Positions 33,323-40,680 of a stretch of DNA of 49,593 nt are shown here, one piece after another. A program made the position numbers and the translations under genes. Origin of the DNA: CAVPDE01 sp964580575 (GTDB lineage Bacteria; Desulfobacterota; DSM-4660; Desulfatiglandales; HGW-15); NCBI GenBank assembly GCA_964580575.1, contig CAZOLJ010000030.1, forward strand, positions 1 to 49,593. The letters are read 5' to 3'. Below the pieces are notes generated by a model that did not search any database, was not told the DNA's origin, and worked only from the letters and a program-made list of their open reading frames with translations. The first letter of the stretch is position 1. Each line of letters starts with the position of its first letter.

Positions 33323-34117
33323 ATGGGAAGGACAAGGCGAGGGAGCGGCAAGTTGTTGTGCATTGACATCGGGAACACGAATATTGTCCTGGGAGTTGCG
33401 GAGAAGTCCCGGGTCCTGGATCACTGGAGAATCAGAACGGAAAGGGACATCACTGCAGATGAAATGGGCATCTTGATTCAGAATCTCTTCAAAAACTCGA
33501 ATCTCCAGATGAAAGAGATCAAGCACCTGATCGTCTCTTGCGTGGTGCCGCCTCTGTTGAACACCGTGGAGGTGTTCAGCCGCCGGTATTTCCACATTGA
33601 ACCGATGATCGTGGGAGCGGCCACAAAAACCGGCATGCCCAACCTCTACGACAATCCGAAGGAAGTCGGTGCGGATCGAATCGTGAACGCCGTGGCCGCT
33701 TATGAAAAATACCACACCGCCATGATCATTGTTGATTTCGGAACGGCCACCACCTTTGACTATGTGTCAGAGGACGGCGCTTATCAGGGAGGTGCCATTG
33801 CCCCAGGGGTTGTCATCTCCAGTGAGGCTCTGTTCCAAAAAGCTTCCAAGCTTCCCAGGGTGGAGATCTTTGCAAAGCCGAAAAGTGTTCTTGCAAAAGA
33901 CACTATTAGCAGCATGAACGTGGGGATTATTTATGGATACGCGGGTTTGGTAGACGGTATCGTGAACCGGATGAAAAGGGAGGCGGGCCGTGGGCTCAAA
34001 GTAATTGCTACGGGCGGCCTCGCTCCTCTGATCTCCGAGATCTCTGAGACCATAGAGCACGTGGAGGAATTCCTGACCCTGGAAGGGCTCATGATCATCT
34101 TCAAGAGGAACCTGTGA
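33323..34117 (+). CDS. coaX: Type III pantothenate kinase
   Basis: A 264-residue ASKHA-fold kinase that phosphorylates pantothenate as the first step of coenzyme A synthesis. It has the N-terminal phosphate loop LCIDIGNTNIVLGV, the Asp in VDFGTATTFDYV, the substrate segment YQGGAIAPGVVIS and the late ATGGLAPLI. The ATG at 33323 follows GAAGGAG at good distance and is chosen over a TTG at 33308. It lies 1 base after folP and overlaps ldcA by four bases (GTGA). Confidence 0.96.
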   Translation: MGRTRRGSGKLLCIDIGNTNIVLGVAEKSRVLDHWRIRTERDITADEMGILIQNLFKNSNLQMKEIKHLIVSCVVPPLLNTVEVFSRRYFHIEPMIVGAATKTGMPNLYDNPKEVGADRIVNAVAAYEKYHTAMIIVDFGTATTFDYVSEDGAYQGGAIAPGVVISSEALFQKASKLPRVEIFAKPKSVLAKDTISSMNVGIIYGYAGLVDGIVNRMKREAGRGLKVIATGGLAPLISEISETIEHVEEFLTLEGLMIIFKRNL

Positions 34118-35016
34118 AGATCAAACCCCCCCAGCTCAAAGCGGGAGACCGAATCGGAATCATTGCTCCGGCCGGGCCGGTGCTTGAGGAGGAAATACAA
34201 CCCGGGGTGAAGTTCCTTGAGTCTCTCGGGTTTGAGCCTGTTTGCTCTCCTCACCTCCTTGACCAGAAGGGCTACCTTGCAGGAGAGGACAAGTCACGCC
34301 TCAAAGACCTGCATGCCATGTTCAGAGACAAAGAGATCAAAGCCGTTCTCTGTGCCCGCGGAGGATACGGCACTCATCGAATTCTGCAAAAACTGGACTA
34401 CGGGCTTCTTGGCCGAAATCCAAAGATTGTCGTCGGGTACAGCGATATCACAGCCCTGCTGTTTGCTCTGTACAAGAAATCGGGGATGCTCACCATCCAC
34501 GGTCCTGTTCTCAGGGATTTGCTCAAGGGCGAAGCCGGAAATGCGGCCTTGCTGGTGAAGTTGATGACCTCCGATGAGAGGATCACAGTGAACTTTCCGA
34601 GCGGCACAATCATCAAAAGGGGTAGAGCGGAGGGGGTGGTTCTCGGTGGAAACCTCAGCCTGATCTGCCACCTGATCGGCACACCCTTCTTGCCTTCTTT
34701 CAAAGGAAAGCTTCTGTTTGCCGAAGAGAAGGGGGAGCCGCTTTACCGGATCGACCGGATGTTGACTCATCTTCTCGTGAGCGGAGAACTGGAAAGATGT
34801 GCAGGGTTGATGCTAGGGACCTTTGAAGAGTGCGGGGATCCGGCCTCTGTGATCGAACTGGTGAGGGAGCGATGCTCTGGGATGAGCATGCCTATAGTGA
34901 CCGGCCTCCCTGTGGGACACGGCGAACAGAATGTGCCTTTGCCGATAGGTGCCAGGGCGGTCCTTGACACAAAGACGATGAGCCTGGAGTTCAAAGAACC
35001 CTTCGTGTGCATGTGA
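34114..35016 (+). CDS. ldcA: LD-carboxypeptidase (peptidase S66)
   Basis: A 300-residue S66 serine peptidase that removes the terminal D-Ala from tetrapeptide muropeptides during peptidoglycan recycling in the cytoplasm. The nucleophile Ser is in VVGYSDITALLFA (about 111), preceded by CARGGYGTHRIL; the Glu and His partners are in LLFAEEKGEPLYRIDRM and LPVGHGEQNVPLPIG. There is no signal peptide. Start is GTG 34114, overlapping the coaX stop. Confidence 0.94.
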   Translation: MKIKPPQLKAGDRIGIIAPAGPVLEEEIQPGVKFLESLGFEPVCSPHLLDQKGYLAGEDKSRLKDLHAMFRDKEIKAVLCARGGYGTHRILQKLDYGLLGRNPKIVVGYSDITALLFALYKKSGMLTIHGPVLRDLLKGEAGNAALLVKLMTSDERITVNFPSGTIIKRGRAEGVVLGGNLSLICHLIGTPFLPSFKGKLLFAEEKGEPLYRIDRMLTHLLVSGELERCAGLMLGTFEECGDPASVIELVRERCSGMSMPIVTGLPVGHGEQNVPLPIGARAVLDTKTMSLEFKEPFVCM

Positions 35017-35079
35017 TCCTTTTGCCCGCGGAACCGGGCGACCGAGGAAAGAGAGCTTTTGAAGTTGAAAGAGTCGCCG

Positions 35080-35098
35080 AAAAATGATAATAATTATC
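35080..35098. promoter_or_regulatory. Fur-box-like palindrome upstream of mlaE
   Basis: GATAAT-A-ATTATC (35086-35098) is a perfect 6-1-6 palindrome, the core unit of Fur sites. Extended to 19 bases (from 35080) it matches the classical Fur consensus at 16 positions. It lies about 50 bases before the mlaE ATG in the 130-bp gap after ldcA. AT-rich palindromes arise by chance and mla genes are not usual Fur targets, so this is only a candidate. Confidence 0.35.
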
Positions 35099-35146
35099 GC
35101 AGGATAGACTCACGCGACGGATGAGAGATCGAATGATCGGCAGGGG

Positions 35147-35938
35147 ATGCATTTGGAGTTCATAGCAAGGATAGGAAAAGGGGCGGTGCGTCAAATCCTG
35201 AAGATGGGAAGGATGGGAATCTTTCTTGCCAAATCGCTCGCTTGCTGCGCCTCGCCGCCGATTAAGGTTTCGCTGATTTTAAAGCAGATCCAGTTCATCG
35301 GGTACCAGTCCCTGCTTGTCATCTTCCTGACAGGCGCATTTACCGGGATGGTCCTCGGTTACCAGGGTTTCAACACGCTCAGCCGGTTCGGATCAGACGC
35401 CTTTCTAGGCCCCATGGTGGGGCTCGCGCTGATCAAGGAAATGGGGCCTGTGATCTCCGCGCTCATGGTGACAGGAAGGGCGGGATCGTCCATTACCGCG
35501 GAGATCGGGATCATGCGCATCAGCGAGCAGATTGATGCTCTTCAGCTGATGGGGCTGAACCCTTATCGCTATCTCGTGGCTCCCAATTTCATCGCAGCCC
35601 TCATCTCAGTTCCTCTGCTCACGGCCATTTTTAACGTGGTGGGCATCTTCGGCGGGTACCTGATCGGTGTCAAGCTTCTGGGTGTGAGTTCAGGGGTGTA
35701 TTTCGGGGAGATGATGAGCTACGTGGACATGGAGGATGTGCTGGAGGGCCTGTTCAAGTCCCTGAACTTCGGGCTCATCATTGCTTGGGTCTGCTGCTTC
35801 AAGGGATACTACACCGGATACTACACCGGTTTTGGAGCTGAAGGGGTGAGCACGGCGACGACTCAAGCCGTCGTCCTTTCTTCCGTGCTCATTCTCGTGT
35901 GGGACTATTTTCTCACGTCCACACAGTTATTTGTTTAG
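35147..35938 (+). CDS. mlaE: MlaE-type phospholipid ABC transporter permease
   Basis: A 263-residue inner-membrane permease with about five to six hydrophobic helices. MlaE marks are QSLLVIFLTGAFTGMVLGYQG, LALIKEMGPVISALMVTGRAGSSITAE and GLNPYRYLVAPNFIAALISVPLLT. With MlaF and MlaD it forms the inner-membrane part of the pathway that maintains outer-membrane lipid asymmetry. The first ATG has only a weak ribosome site (CAGGGG directly before it), so the start could lie a few codons downstream. mlaF follows 6 bases later. Confidence 0.95.
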   Translation: MHLEFIARIGKGAVRQILKMGRMGIFLAKSLACCASPPIKVSLILKQIQFIGYQSLLVIFLTGAFTGMVLGYQGFNTLSRFGSDAFLGPMVGLALIKEMGPVISALMVTGRAGSSITAEIGIMRISEQIDALQLMGLNPYRYLVAPNFIAALISVPLLTAIFNVVGIFGGYLIGVKLLGVSSGVYFGEMMSYVDMEDVLEGLFKSLNFGLIIAWVCCFKGYYTGYYTGFGAEGVSTATTQAVVLSSVLILVWDYFLTSTQLFV

Positions 35939-35944
35939 GCGAAT

Positions 35945-36742
35945 ATGATCAGGATAGAAGACCTGCATAAGTCCTTCAACGGAGTTGCGGTTCTCAAGGG
36001 GGTGAACCTTGAGGTCGAAAATGGAGAGCTCCTTGCCCTCATCGGAAGAAGCGGTTATGGCAAGAGCGTGCTCCTGAAGCACGTGGCTGGTCTGCTGCGC
36101 CCTGATCGGGGACGAATCCTGGTGGATGATCAGGACATGTGCCGCCTCCGGGGCAGAGAACTGACTCGAGTGAGAAATCGCCTCGGCTTTCTGTTCCAGA
36201 GTGGAGCCCTCTTCGATTCCATGACCATCCTCGACAACGTTGCATTCCCTTTGAGAGAGAAGACAAGACTGAGTGAACAAGAAATCAGGAAAAAGGTGAT
36301 GGTGGAGCTGGAACAGGTCGGCCTGCTCGGCTCTGAAGAAAAATACCCTTCCCAGATCAGCGGCGGTATGGTGAAGAGAGCCTCGCTCGCCAGAGCTCTC
36401 ATCGAGGAACCGGAGATCATGCTCATCGATGAACCGACCACAGGATTGGATCCCTTGACGGGCCAAACCATACTCAACCTCATCGATTCATGCCACCAGA
36501 GACTCCAATTCTCGGGGATCATGGTGACCCATGAGGTGCCGAAGATCTTCGAGATTGTGAACAAGGTGGTCATGCTTCACGAAGGCCGGGTGATTTTCGC
36601 CGGGACCCCGAAGGAGATCCTGTCGTCGGAAGATGAAACGGTGCGGACCTTTGTCGCTGCAGGGGCGGAATGGTCAACCCACGATGCCTCGTGCAATTCC
36701 CCTGTGCTCGACCAGAAAAAGAAAGAGATGCATGCTCTTTAG
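35945..36742 (+). CDS. mlaF: MlaF-type ABC transporter ATPase
   Basis: A 265-residue ABC ATPase. Walker A is GRSGYGKS (near 40), with Tyr where Gly or Ser is usual; the Q-loop is FLFQSGALFDSMT; the signature is ISGGM; Walker B with catalytic Glu is IMLIDEPTTGLD; the switch His is in MVTHEV. The FQSGALFDSMT type and the ISGGMVKRASLARAL signature are characteristic of Mla/Mkl ATPases. It powers lipid movement with MlaE. A C-terminal tail of about 25 residues beyond the domain looks unstructured. Confidence 0.95.
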   Translation: MIRIEDLHKSFNGVAVLKGVNLEVENGELLALIGRSGYGKSVLLKHVAGLLRPDRGRILVDDQDMCRLRGRELTRVRNRLGFLFQSGALFDSMTILDNVAFPLREKTRLSEQEIRKKVMVELEQVGLLGSEEKYPSQISGGMVKRASLARALIEEPEIMLIDEPTTGLDPLTGQTILNLIDSCHQRLQFSGIMVTHEVPKIFEIVNKVVMLHEGRVIFAGTPKEILSSEDETVRTFVAAGAEWSTHDASCNSPVLDQKKKEMHAL

Positions 36743-36786
36743 AAGGGGAAGGTCCGGCAAAGTCAGAACCGCGAGAGAGGAAAACC

Positions 36787-37230
36787 ATGAAAAAATTTAA
36801 CATCGAGTTCACGGTCGGATTGTTCGTCATCGCCGGCATCCTCTGCCTGGGCTACCTTTCCATAAAGCTCGGGGGGATGGAGGTCCTTGGCAACCAGGGC
36901 TATGATGTCTATGCTTTGTTTTCCAACAGCGGAGGCCTCAAACAGGGGTCTTCGGTCATGATTGCAGGAGTTGAAGTGGGCCGCATCAGGAGCATCGGGC
37001 TTGATGACTACCAGGCGAGGATTGTCATGAACCTCAACAAGGACGTAAAGGTTCAGGAGGACGCCATCGCCGCCATCAAAACCAAGGGACTCATCGGTGA
37101 AAAGTTCATCGAGATCACGCCGGGCGGATCCGACCTAATCATCCCCCCGGGCGGAAAGATCCGGGAGACCTTGCCTCCTGTGGATTTTGAGCAATTGATC
37201 TCAAAGTATGTGTTCGGTAAAATTGAATAG
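36787..37230 (+). CDS. mlaD: MlaD-type MCE-domain protein
   Basis: A 147-residue protein with one N-terminal membrane anchor (FTVGLFVIAGILCLGYLSI) and one MCE domain (SNSGGLKQGSSVMIAGVEVG, IKTKGLIGEKFIEITPGG). MlaD forms a hexameric ring in the periplasm that channels phospholipid between MlaFE and MlaC. ATG 36787 is chosen because the anchor starts right there and GAGAGG precedes it; the longer frame overlaps mlaF without homology. Confidence 0.95.
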   Translation: MKKFNIEFTVGLFVIAGILCLGYLSIKLGGMEVLGNQGYDVYALFSNSGGLKQGSSVMIAGVEVGRIRSIGLDDYQARIVMNLNKDVKVQEDAIAAIKTKGLIGEKFIEITPGGSDLIIPPGGKIRETLPPVDFEQLISKYVFGKIE

Positions 37231-37271
37231 ACGTGAAATAGAGAAGCGGAAGCGGAGCTGAGGTGAACGGT

Positions 37272-37871
37272 ATGAGGCGGAAAGGGTGGATGGGGATAGC
37301 GCTCCTTGCCCTGTGGGCTGGGTGCGGCTTTGGTCCTGTGTGGGCAGGCGTACCCACGGAAAAGGTCAAAGAAACGACGGACAGAATTGTGGCGATTGTC
37401 AGCAATCCCGCCCTCAAGGACCCGGCCAAAGAGAAAGAAAGACGCGAGCAAATTCGAAGATCCGTGGATGAAATGTGCGACTGGCAAGAGATGTCGCGAC
37501 GGTCGCTGGGAAGACACTGGGCGCAGCGGAGCGAGCAGGAAAAAAAGGAGTTTATCCAGCTTTTCGGCCAGCTGCTTGAGAGAACCTACATCGACAAGGT
37601 GGAAGGCTATTCCGGGGAAAAGGTGATTTACACAGGCGAAAGAGTCGATGGGGATTATGCCGAGGTGGACGTCAAAATCGTGACCAAGAAGAACACGGAA
37701 ATCCCGATCGTGTACAAGCTGAGGAGCAGGGACCAACAGTGGTGGGCCTACGATATGGTCATCGAAGGTGTCAGTCTGGTGAACAACTATCGCACCCAGT
37801 TCAGTGATATCATGGCAAAGTCCTCCTTTGAAGGATTGATGAAAAGGCTGAGGGAAAAATCCGCTGAATAG
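37272..37871 (+). CDS. mlaC: MlaC-type periplasmic phospholipid carrier
   Basis: A 199-residue secreted protein: signal peptide (MRRKGWMGIALLALWAGCGF to about residue 25), then the MlaC/Ttg2D domain with MCDWQEMSRRSLGRHWA, EFIQLFGQLLERTYIDKVEGY and the late VIEGVSLVNNYRTQF. It ferries phospholipids between the MlaFED complex and the outer-membrane MlaA. ATG 37272 has GAGG at suitable distance; GTG at 37263 would add three residues. It lies about 40 bases after mlaD. Confidence 0.94.
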   Translation: MRRKGWMGIALLALWAGCGFGPVWAGVPTEKVKETTDRIVAIVSNPALKDPAKEKERREQIRRSVDEMCDWQEMSRRSLGRHWAQRSEQEKKEFIQLFGQLLERTYIDKVEGYSGEKVIYTGERVDGDYAEVDVKIVTKKNTEIPIVYKLRSRDQQWWAYDMVIEGVSLVNNYRTQFSDIMAKSSFEGLMKRLREKSAE

Positions 37872-37893
37872 GAAGAAGAGGGTTCACAAGCCG

Positions 37894-38700
37894 ATGAAAA
37901 GGACCGGTTTTGTGTTTGTGATGGCGATTCTTTGTGCTGTTTCCCTTGGGTGTACCGGCACCAGGCAGAACACTGCACCGTATACGTCGGAAAATGGGTT
38001 TGGCGCTCAGAGAGTGCAGCTCGCTTCGATTCAAATGGTTTCTTTAAAAGATGCGAGCGCTGTGGAAGAGGAGGCTGAGCCGGTGGAGTCTTCCCTAGAA
38101 ATGGTGCCTGACCCTCTGGAGCCTCTCAACCGGGCGTTTTTCGAGTTTAATGACAAACTCTACTTCTGGGTGATGAAGCCTGTGGCAACGGGGTACAAAA
38201 CCGTGGTGCCTGAGGAAGTCAGAGTGTGCGTCAGAAACTTCTTTACCAATCTGGCCTTTCCGGTTCGGTTCGTGAACAACCTGCTTCAAGGTAAGTTCTT
38301 TGGGGCGTTTGAGGAGACGTGCGGGTTCCTCGTGAATTCCACCGTCGGGCTGGGGGGTCTGGCCGATGTTGCAACAGCGGTGGACCTCAGAAGACACGAT
38401 GAGGATTTTGGCCAGACTCTGGCTGTTTATGGCTCCGGACCTGCGTTTTTCATCAACTGGCCTTTCTTTGGACCCTCAACCCTGAGAGATACGATCGGGA
38501 CGGCAGGAGACCTTTTTATCGACCCCCTCACCTACCTGGGCGACTATTGGTACGCCCCCTACTCGAGAGGGCTCAACATACTGAATGAGACGTCTTTGAG
38601 ACTCGGCGACTATGAGTCCCTCAAGAAGGCTGCTCTTGACCCCTATGTCGCTCTGAGGGATGCCTGGTATCAAAACCGGATGAGCAAGATCAGAGAATAG
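37894..38700 (+). CDS. mlaA: MlaA (VacJ) outer-membrane lipoprotein
   Basis: A 268-residue lipoprotein with a lipobox ending VSLGC (Cys20). After an acidic linker rich in Glu/Ala comes the MlaA domain: DPLEPLNRAFFEFNDKLYFW, FFTNLAFPVRFVNNLLQGKF, GFLVNSTVGLGGLADVA, RHDEDFGQTLAVYG and FGPSTLRDTIG. It removes misplaced phospholipid from the outer leaflet. Having mlaA in the same operon as mlaEFDC is seen in several non-enteric proteobacteria, whereas in Escherichia coli it is separate. Confidence 0.95.
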   Translation: MKRTGFVFVMAILCAVSLGCTGTRQNTAPYTSENGFGAQRVQLASIQMVSLKDASAVEEEAEPVESSLEMVPDPLEPLNRAFFEFNDKLYFWVMKPVATGYKTVVPEEVRVCVRNFFTNLAFPVRFVNNLLQGKFFGAFEETCGFLVNSTVGLGGLADVATAVDLRRHDEDFGQTLAVYGSGPAFFINWPFFGPSTLRDTIGTAGDLFIDPLTYLGDYWYAPYSRGLNILNETSLRLGDYESLKKAALDPYVALRDAWYQNRMSKIRE

Positions 38701-38722
38701 CAGCAAAGCAACTAAAGAGGAG

Positions 38723-38839
38723 GTCGCAAGAAGCCGTCACCCCGGCCCTTCGACTTCGCTCAGGATAAACTCCAGCCGGGGTCCATAGAACGTGTACCCG
38801 ATCGAAAGCACTGGATTCCGGCTTTCGCCGGAATGACGG
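38723..38839. repeat. Double-hairpin repeat, family R2 copy c
   Basis: Begins GTCGCAAGAAGCCGTCACC, has CCCCGGCCCTT pairing with AGCCGGGGTCC around a loop that contains CGACTTCGCTCAGGA, then GGATTCCGGCTTTCGCCGGAATGAC as a second perfect hairpin. Best preserved of the three R2 copies. It fills the gap between mlaA and the acyl-CoA dehydrogenase gene. Confidence 0.8.
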
Positions 38840-38903
38840 AAAAAGACCTTTCACGAATTTTCTCGAATTTGTTAAGGCAACAAAGCAAGCAGGAGGAAGC
38901 AAA

Positions 38904-40514
38904 ATGTCAGGATCGTCTCACATGGATCCGGAAATGTTCAATATGGTTCTCGATACCCTGAGCAAGCTCCAAAAAGAAAGACTGACTCTACAAGTCAAGT
39001 TGGAAATGGACAAGGCCGGGGTGTTCCCGTCCGAACTCATCCGGTTCATGCTGGGCCCGGAGGTCGCGCTTCATCTCATCTTTATTCCCTCAGAGTACGG
39101 CGGCCTGGGCGCAGGGGCCCGGGAGATCGCGGTGATCTCGGAAAGGATGGCCAAAATGGATCTAGCGGTGGCCACCTCTTTCCTGGCCATATGCCTGGGC
39201 ATGGATCCCATCATGGTGGGAGCCACGCCCGCTCAAAAGGAGAAGTGGGTTCGAAAGATCGCGGACGAGGGTTTGATCGTCGCCTATGGGGTGACGGAGC
39301 CGGAGGCCGGCTCCAATGTCCAGTCCCTGAAAACCAAGGCTGAACGGGTTTTGGATGAGAAGGGAAACATTATCGGCTACAAGATCAACGGCCAGAAACA
39401 GTTCATCACCAACGGCGGAGTGGCAGCTGTTTATACCCTCCTGGCGGACACACCCGGCGGACCGTCCTTTTTTATTTTTGAGGCCGGAACTCCCGGTCTT
39501 TTCCCCGGCAAACACGAAGACAAGCACGGCATCAGGGCCTCGGACACCTGTCCGATCAGTCTGGAGGACCTGTTCGTTCCAGTGGAGAACCTGGTCGGAG
39601 GAGTCGAGGGACAAGGGCTCAAGCAAGCCAACCAGGTCTTCGGCTACACAAGGCTCATGGTCGCCACCTTCGGCCTTGGAGGCGGAATGGCTGCCCTTGA
39701 AAAAGCGATCGCCTACGGAAAGGAGCGGATTCAGTTCGGCGGGCCTCTGGTCGAAAAACAGGGATACACCCACCAGTTGCTTGTTCCACACGCCGTTCAG
39801 TTGGAGGCGGCAAGAGCCTACATCGAGAAGACCGCGATAAGGCTCGATTCAGGGGAGCAGGACCTTCAGGTGGAAGGATCCGTTTCCAAGTACTTTGCTA
39901 CGGAGGTAGGGGACGCTGCGGCAAATGATGCCATTCAGGCCCTGGGAGGGTATGGATATGTGCGCGAATTCGAGGTGGAGAAGATAAAGAGAGATATCAA
40001 GATCACCACCATCTTTGAAGGAACGAGTGAAATCCAGCGGAGCATTATTTCCACCTTTCGCTTGCGGGAGACCGTGCGCTCCAAAGGGCGATTTTACCTC
40101 GACATGGCGGAAGCCCTCGATACGCTTTCTCCGGACTGCGGAGCGCAGACGGTCGCCCGTTCCCTCCGCCTGCTGAACGATGTGGTTCTAAACACGCGCA
40201 AGCACAAGCTCACACGTTCACAGTACGTCATGTTCCTTCTGGCGGATATGATGACCTGGTGCGAAGTCGGAGAGGCTCTCTGCCACAAAGCGGCGGCCGG
40301 TGATGGCCGATCGCCTGAGTTCATGAGAGCCGTTGCCCGCCTTTTTGCCCTGGAGGTGGCGACGAAAGTCTACGTGAACGGCACCAAGATCGCTCAGGGT
40401 TGTGACGAAATCATGGGGGATGTTGTCCCCAAACTCAAAGAACTCGATCTCGGCGAGACCTCGCACCATTTTATGGCCGACATGGATCTGGTTGCGGCGG
40501 AGATTGTGCGGTAG
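38904..40514 (+). CDS. Acyl-CoA dehydrogenase family protein
   Basis: A 536-residue flavoprotein with the three-part acyl-CoA dehydrogenase fold plus a C-terminal extension of about 150 residues. FAD-binding and substrate segments are VAYGVTEPEAGSNVQSLKT, GQKQFITNGG, the family signature ALGGYGYVREFEVEKIKRD, and the catalytic-base Glu in TTIFEGTSEIQRSII. It oxidises an acyl-CoA to an enoyl-CoA and needs electron-transfer flavoprotein, which is not encoded here. GGAGGAAGC precedes the ATG. No fatty-acid genes adjoin, so chain specificity is unknown. Confidence 0.94.
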   Translation: MSGSSHMDPEMFNMVLDTLSKLQKERLTLQVKLEMDKAGVFPSELIRFMLGPEVALHLIFIPSEYGGLGAGAREIAVISERMAKMDLAVATSFLAICLGMDPIMVGATPAQKEKWVRKIADEGLIVAYGVTEPEAGSNVQSLKTKAERVLDEKGNIIGYKINGQKQFITNGGVAAVYTLLADTPGGPSFFIFEAGTPGLFPGKHEDKHGIRASDTCPISLEDLFVPVENLVGGVEGQGLKQANQVFGYTRLMVATFGLGGGMAALEKAIAYGKERIQFGGPLVEKQGYTHQLLVPHAVQLEAARAYIEKTAIRLDSGEQDLQVEGSVSKYFATEVGDAAANDAIQALGGYGYVREFEVEKIKRDIKITTIFEGTSEIQRSIISTFRLRETVRSKGRFYLDMAEALDTLSPDCGAQTVARSLRLLNDVVLNTRKHKLTRSQYVMFLLADMMTWCEVGEALCHKAAAGDGRSPEFMRAVARLFALEVATKVYVNGTKIAQGCDEIMGDVVPKLKELDLGETSHHFMADMDLVAAEIVR

Positions 40515-40529
40515 CGGTCTCTTTGAATT

Positions 40530-40670
40530 CTGGTAACCCTTTAGCTTTTTTGAAATGGTGATGAGGAAAGGCTATGGGGGTCCCTCTAAAAACAGAACAA
40601 CGAAGAAGCTACGTGACCCCCATAGCCTCAGCCAAAAACATTCAATTTCAAAAAGCTAAAGGGTTACCAG
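40530..40670. mobile_element. MITE-like 141-bp inverted-repeat element
   Basis: The ends CTGGTAACCCTTTAGCTTTTT (40530 onward) and its inverse, ending GGGTTACCAG at 40670, pair over 21 bases except for one T indel. Further in, GGCTATGGGGGTC (40570-40582) pairs with GACCCCCATAGCC (40615-40627). There is no coding capacity and no clear target duplication. A right-half relative occurs at 48163-48205. It ends 10 bases before the helicase ATG. Confidence 0.7.
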
Positions 40671-40680
40671 TCCATTGGGA

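Noticed and set aside
35080..35098. Confident assignment as a Fur operator
   Set aside because: Kept only as a candidate because a short AT-rich palindrome can arise by chance and no fur gene or second site is visible in the window.
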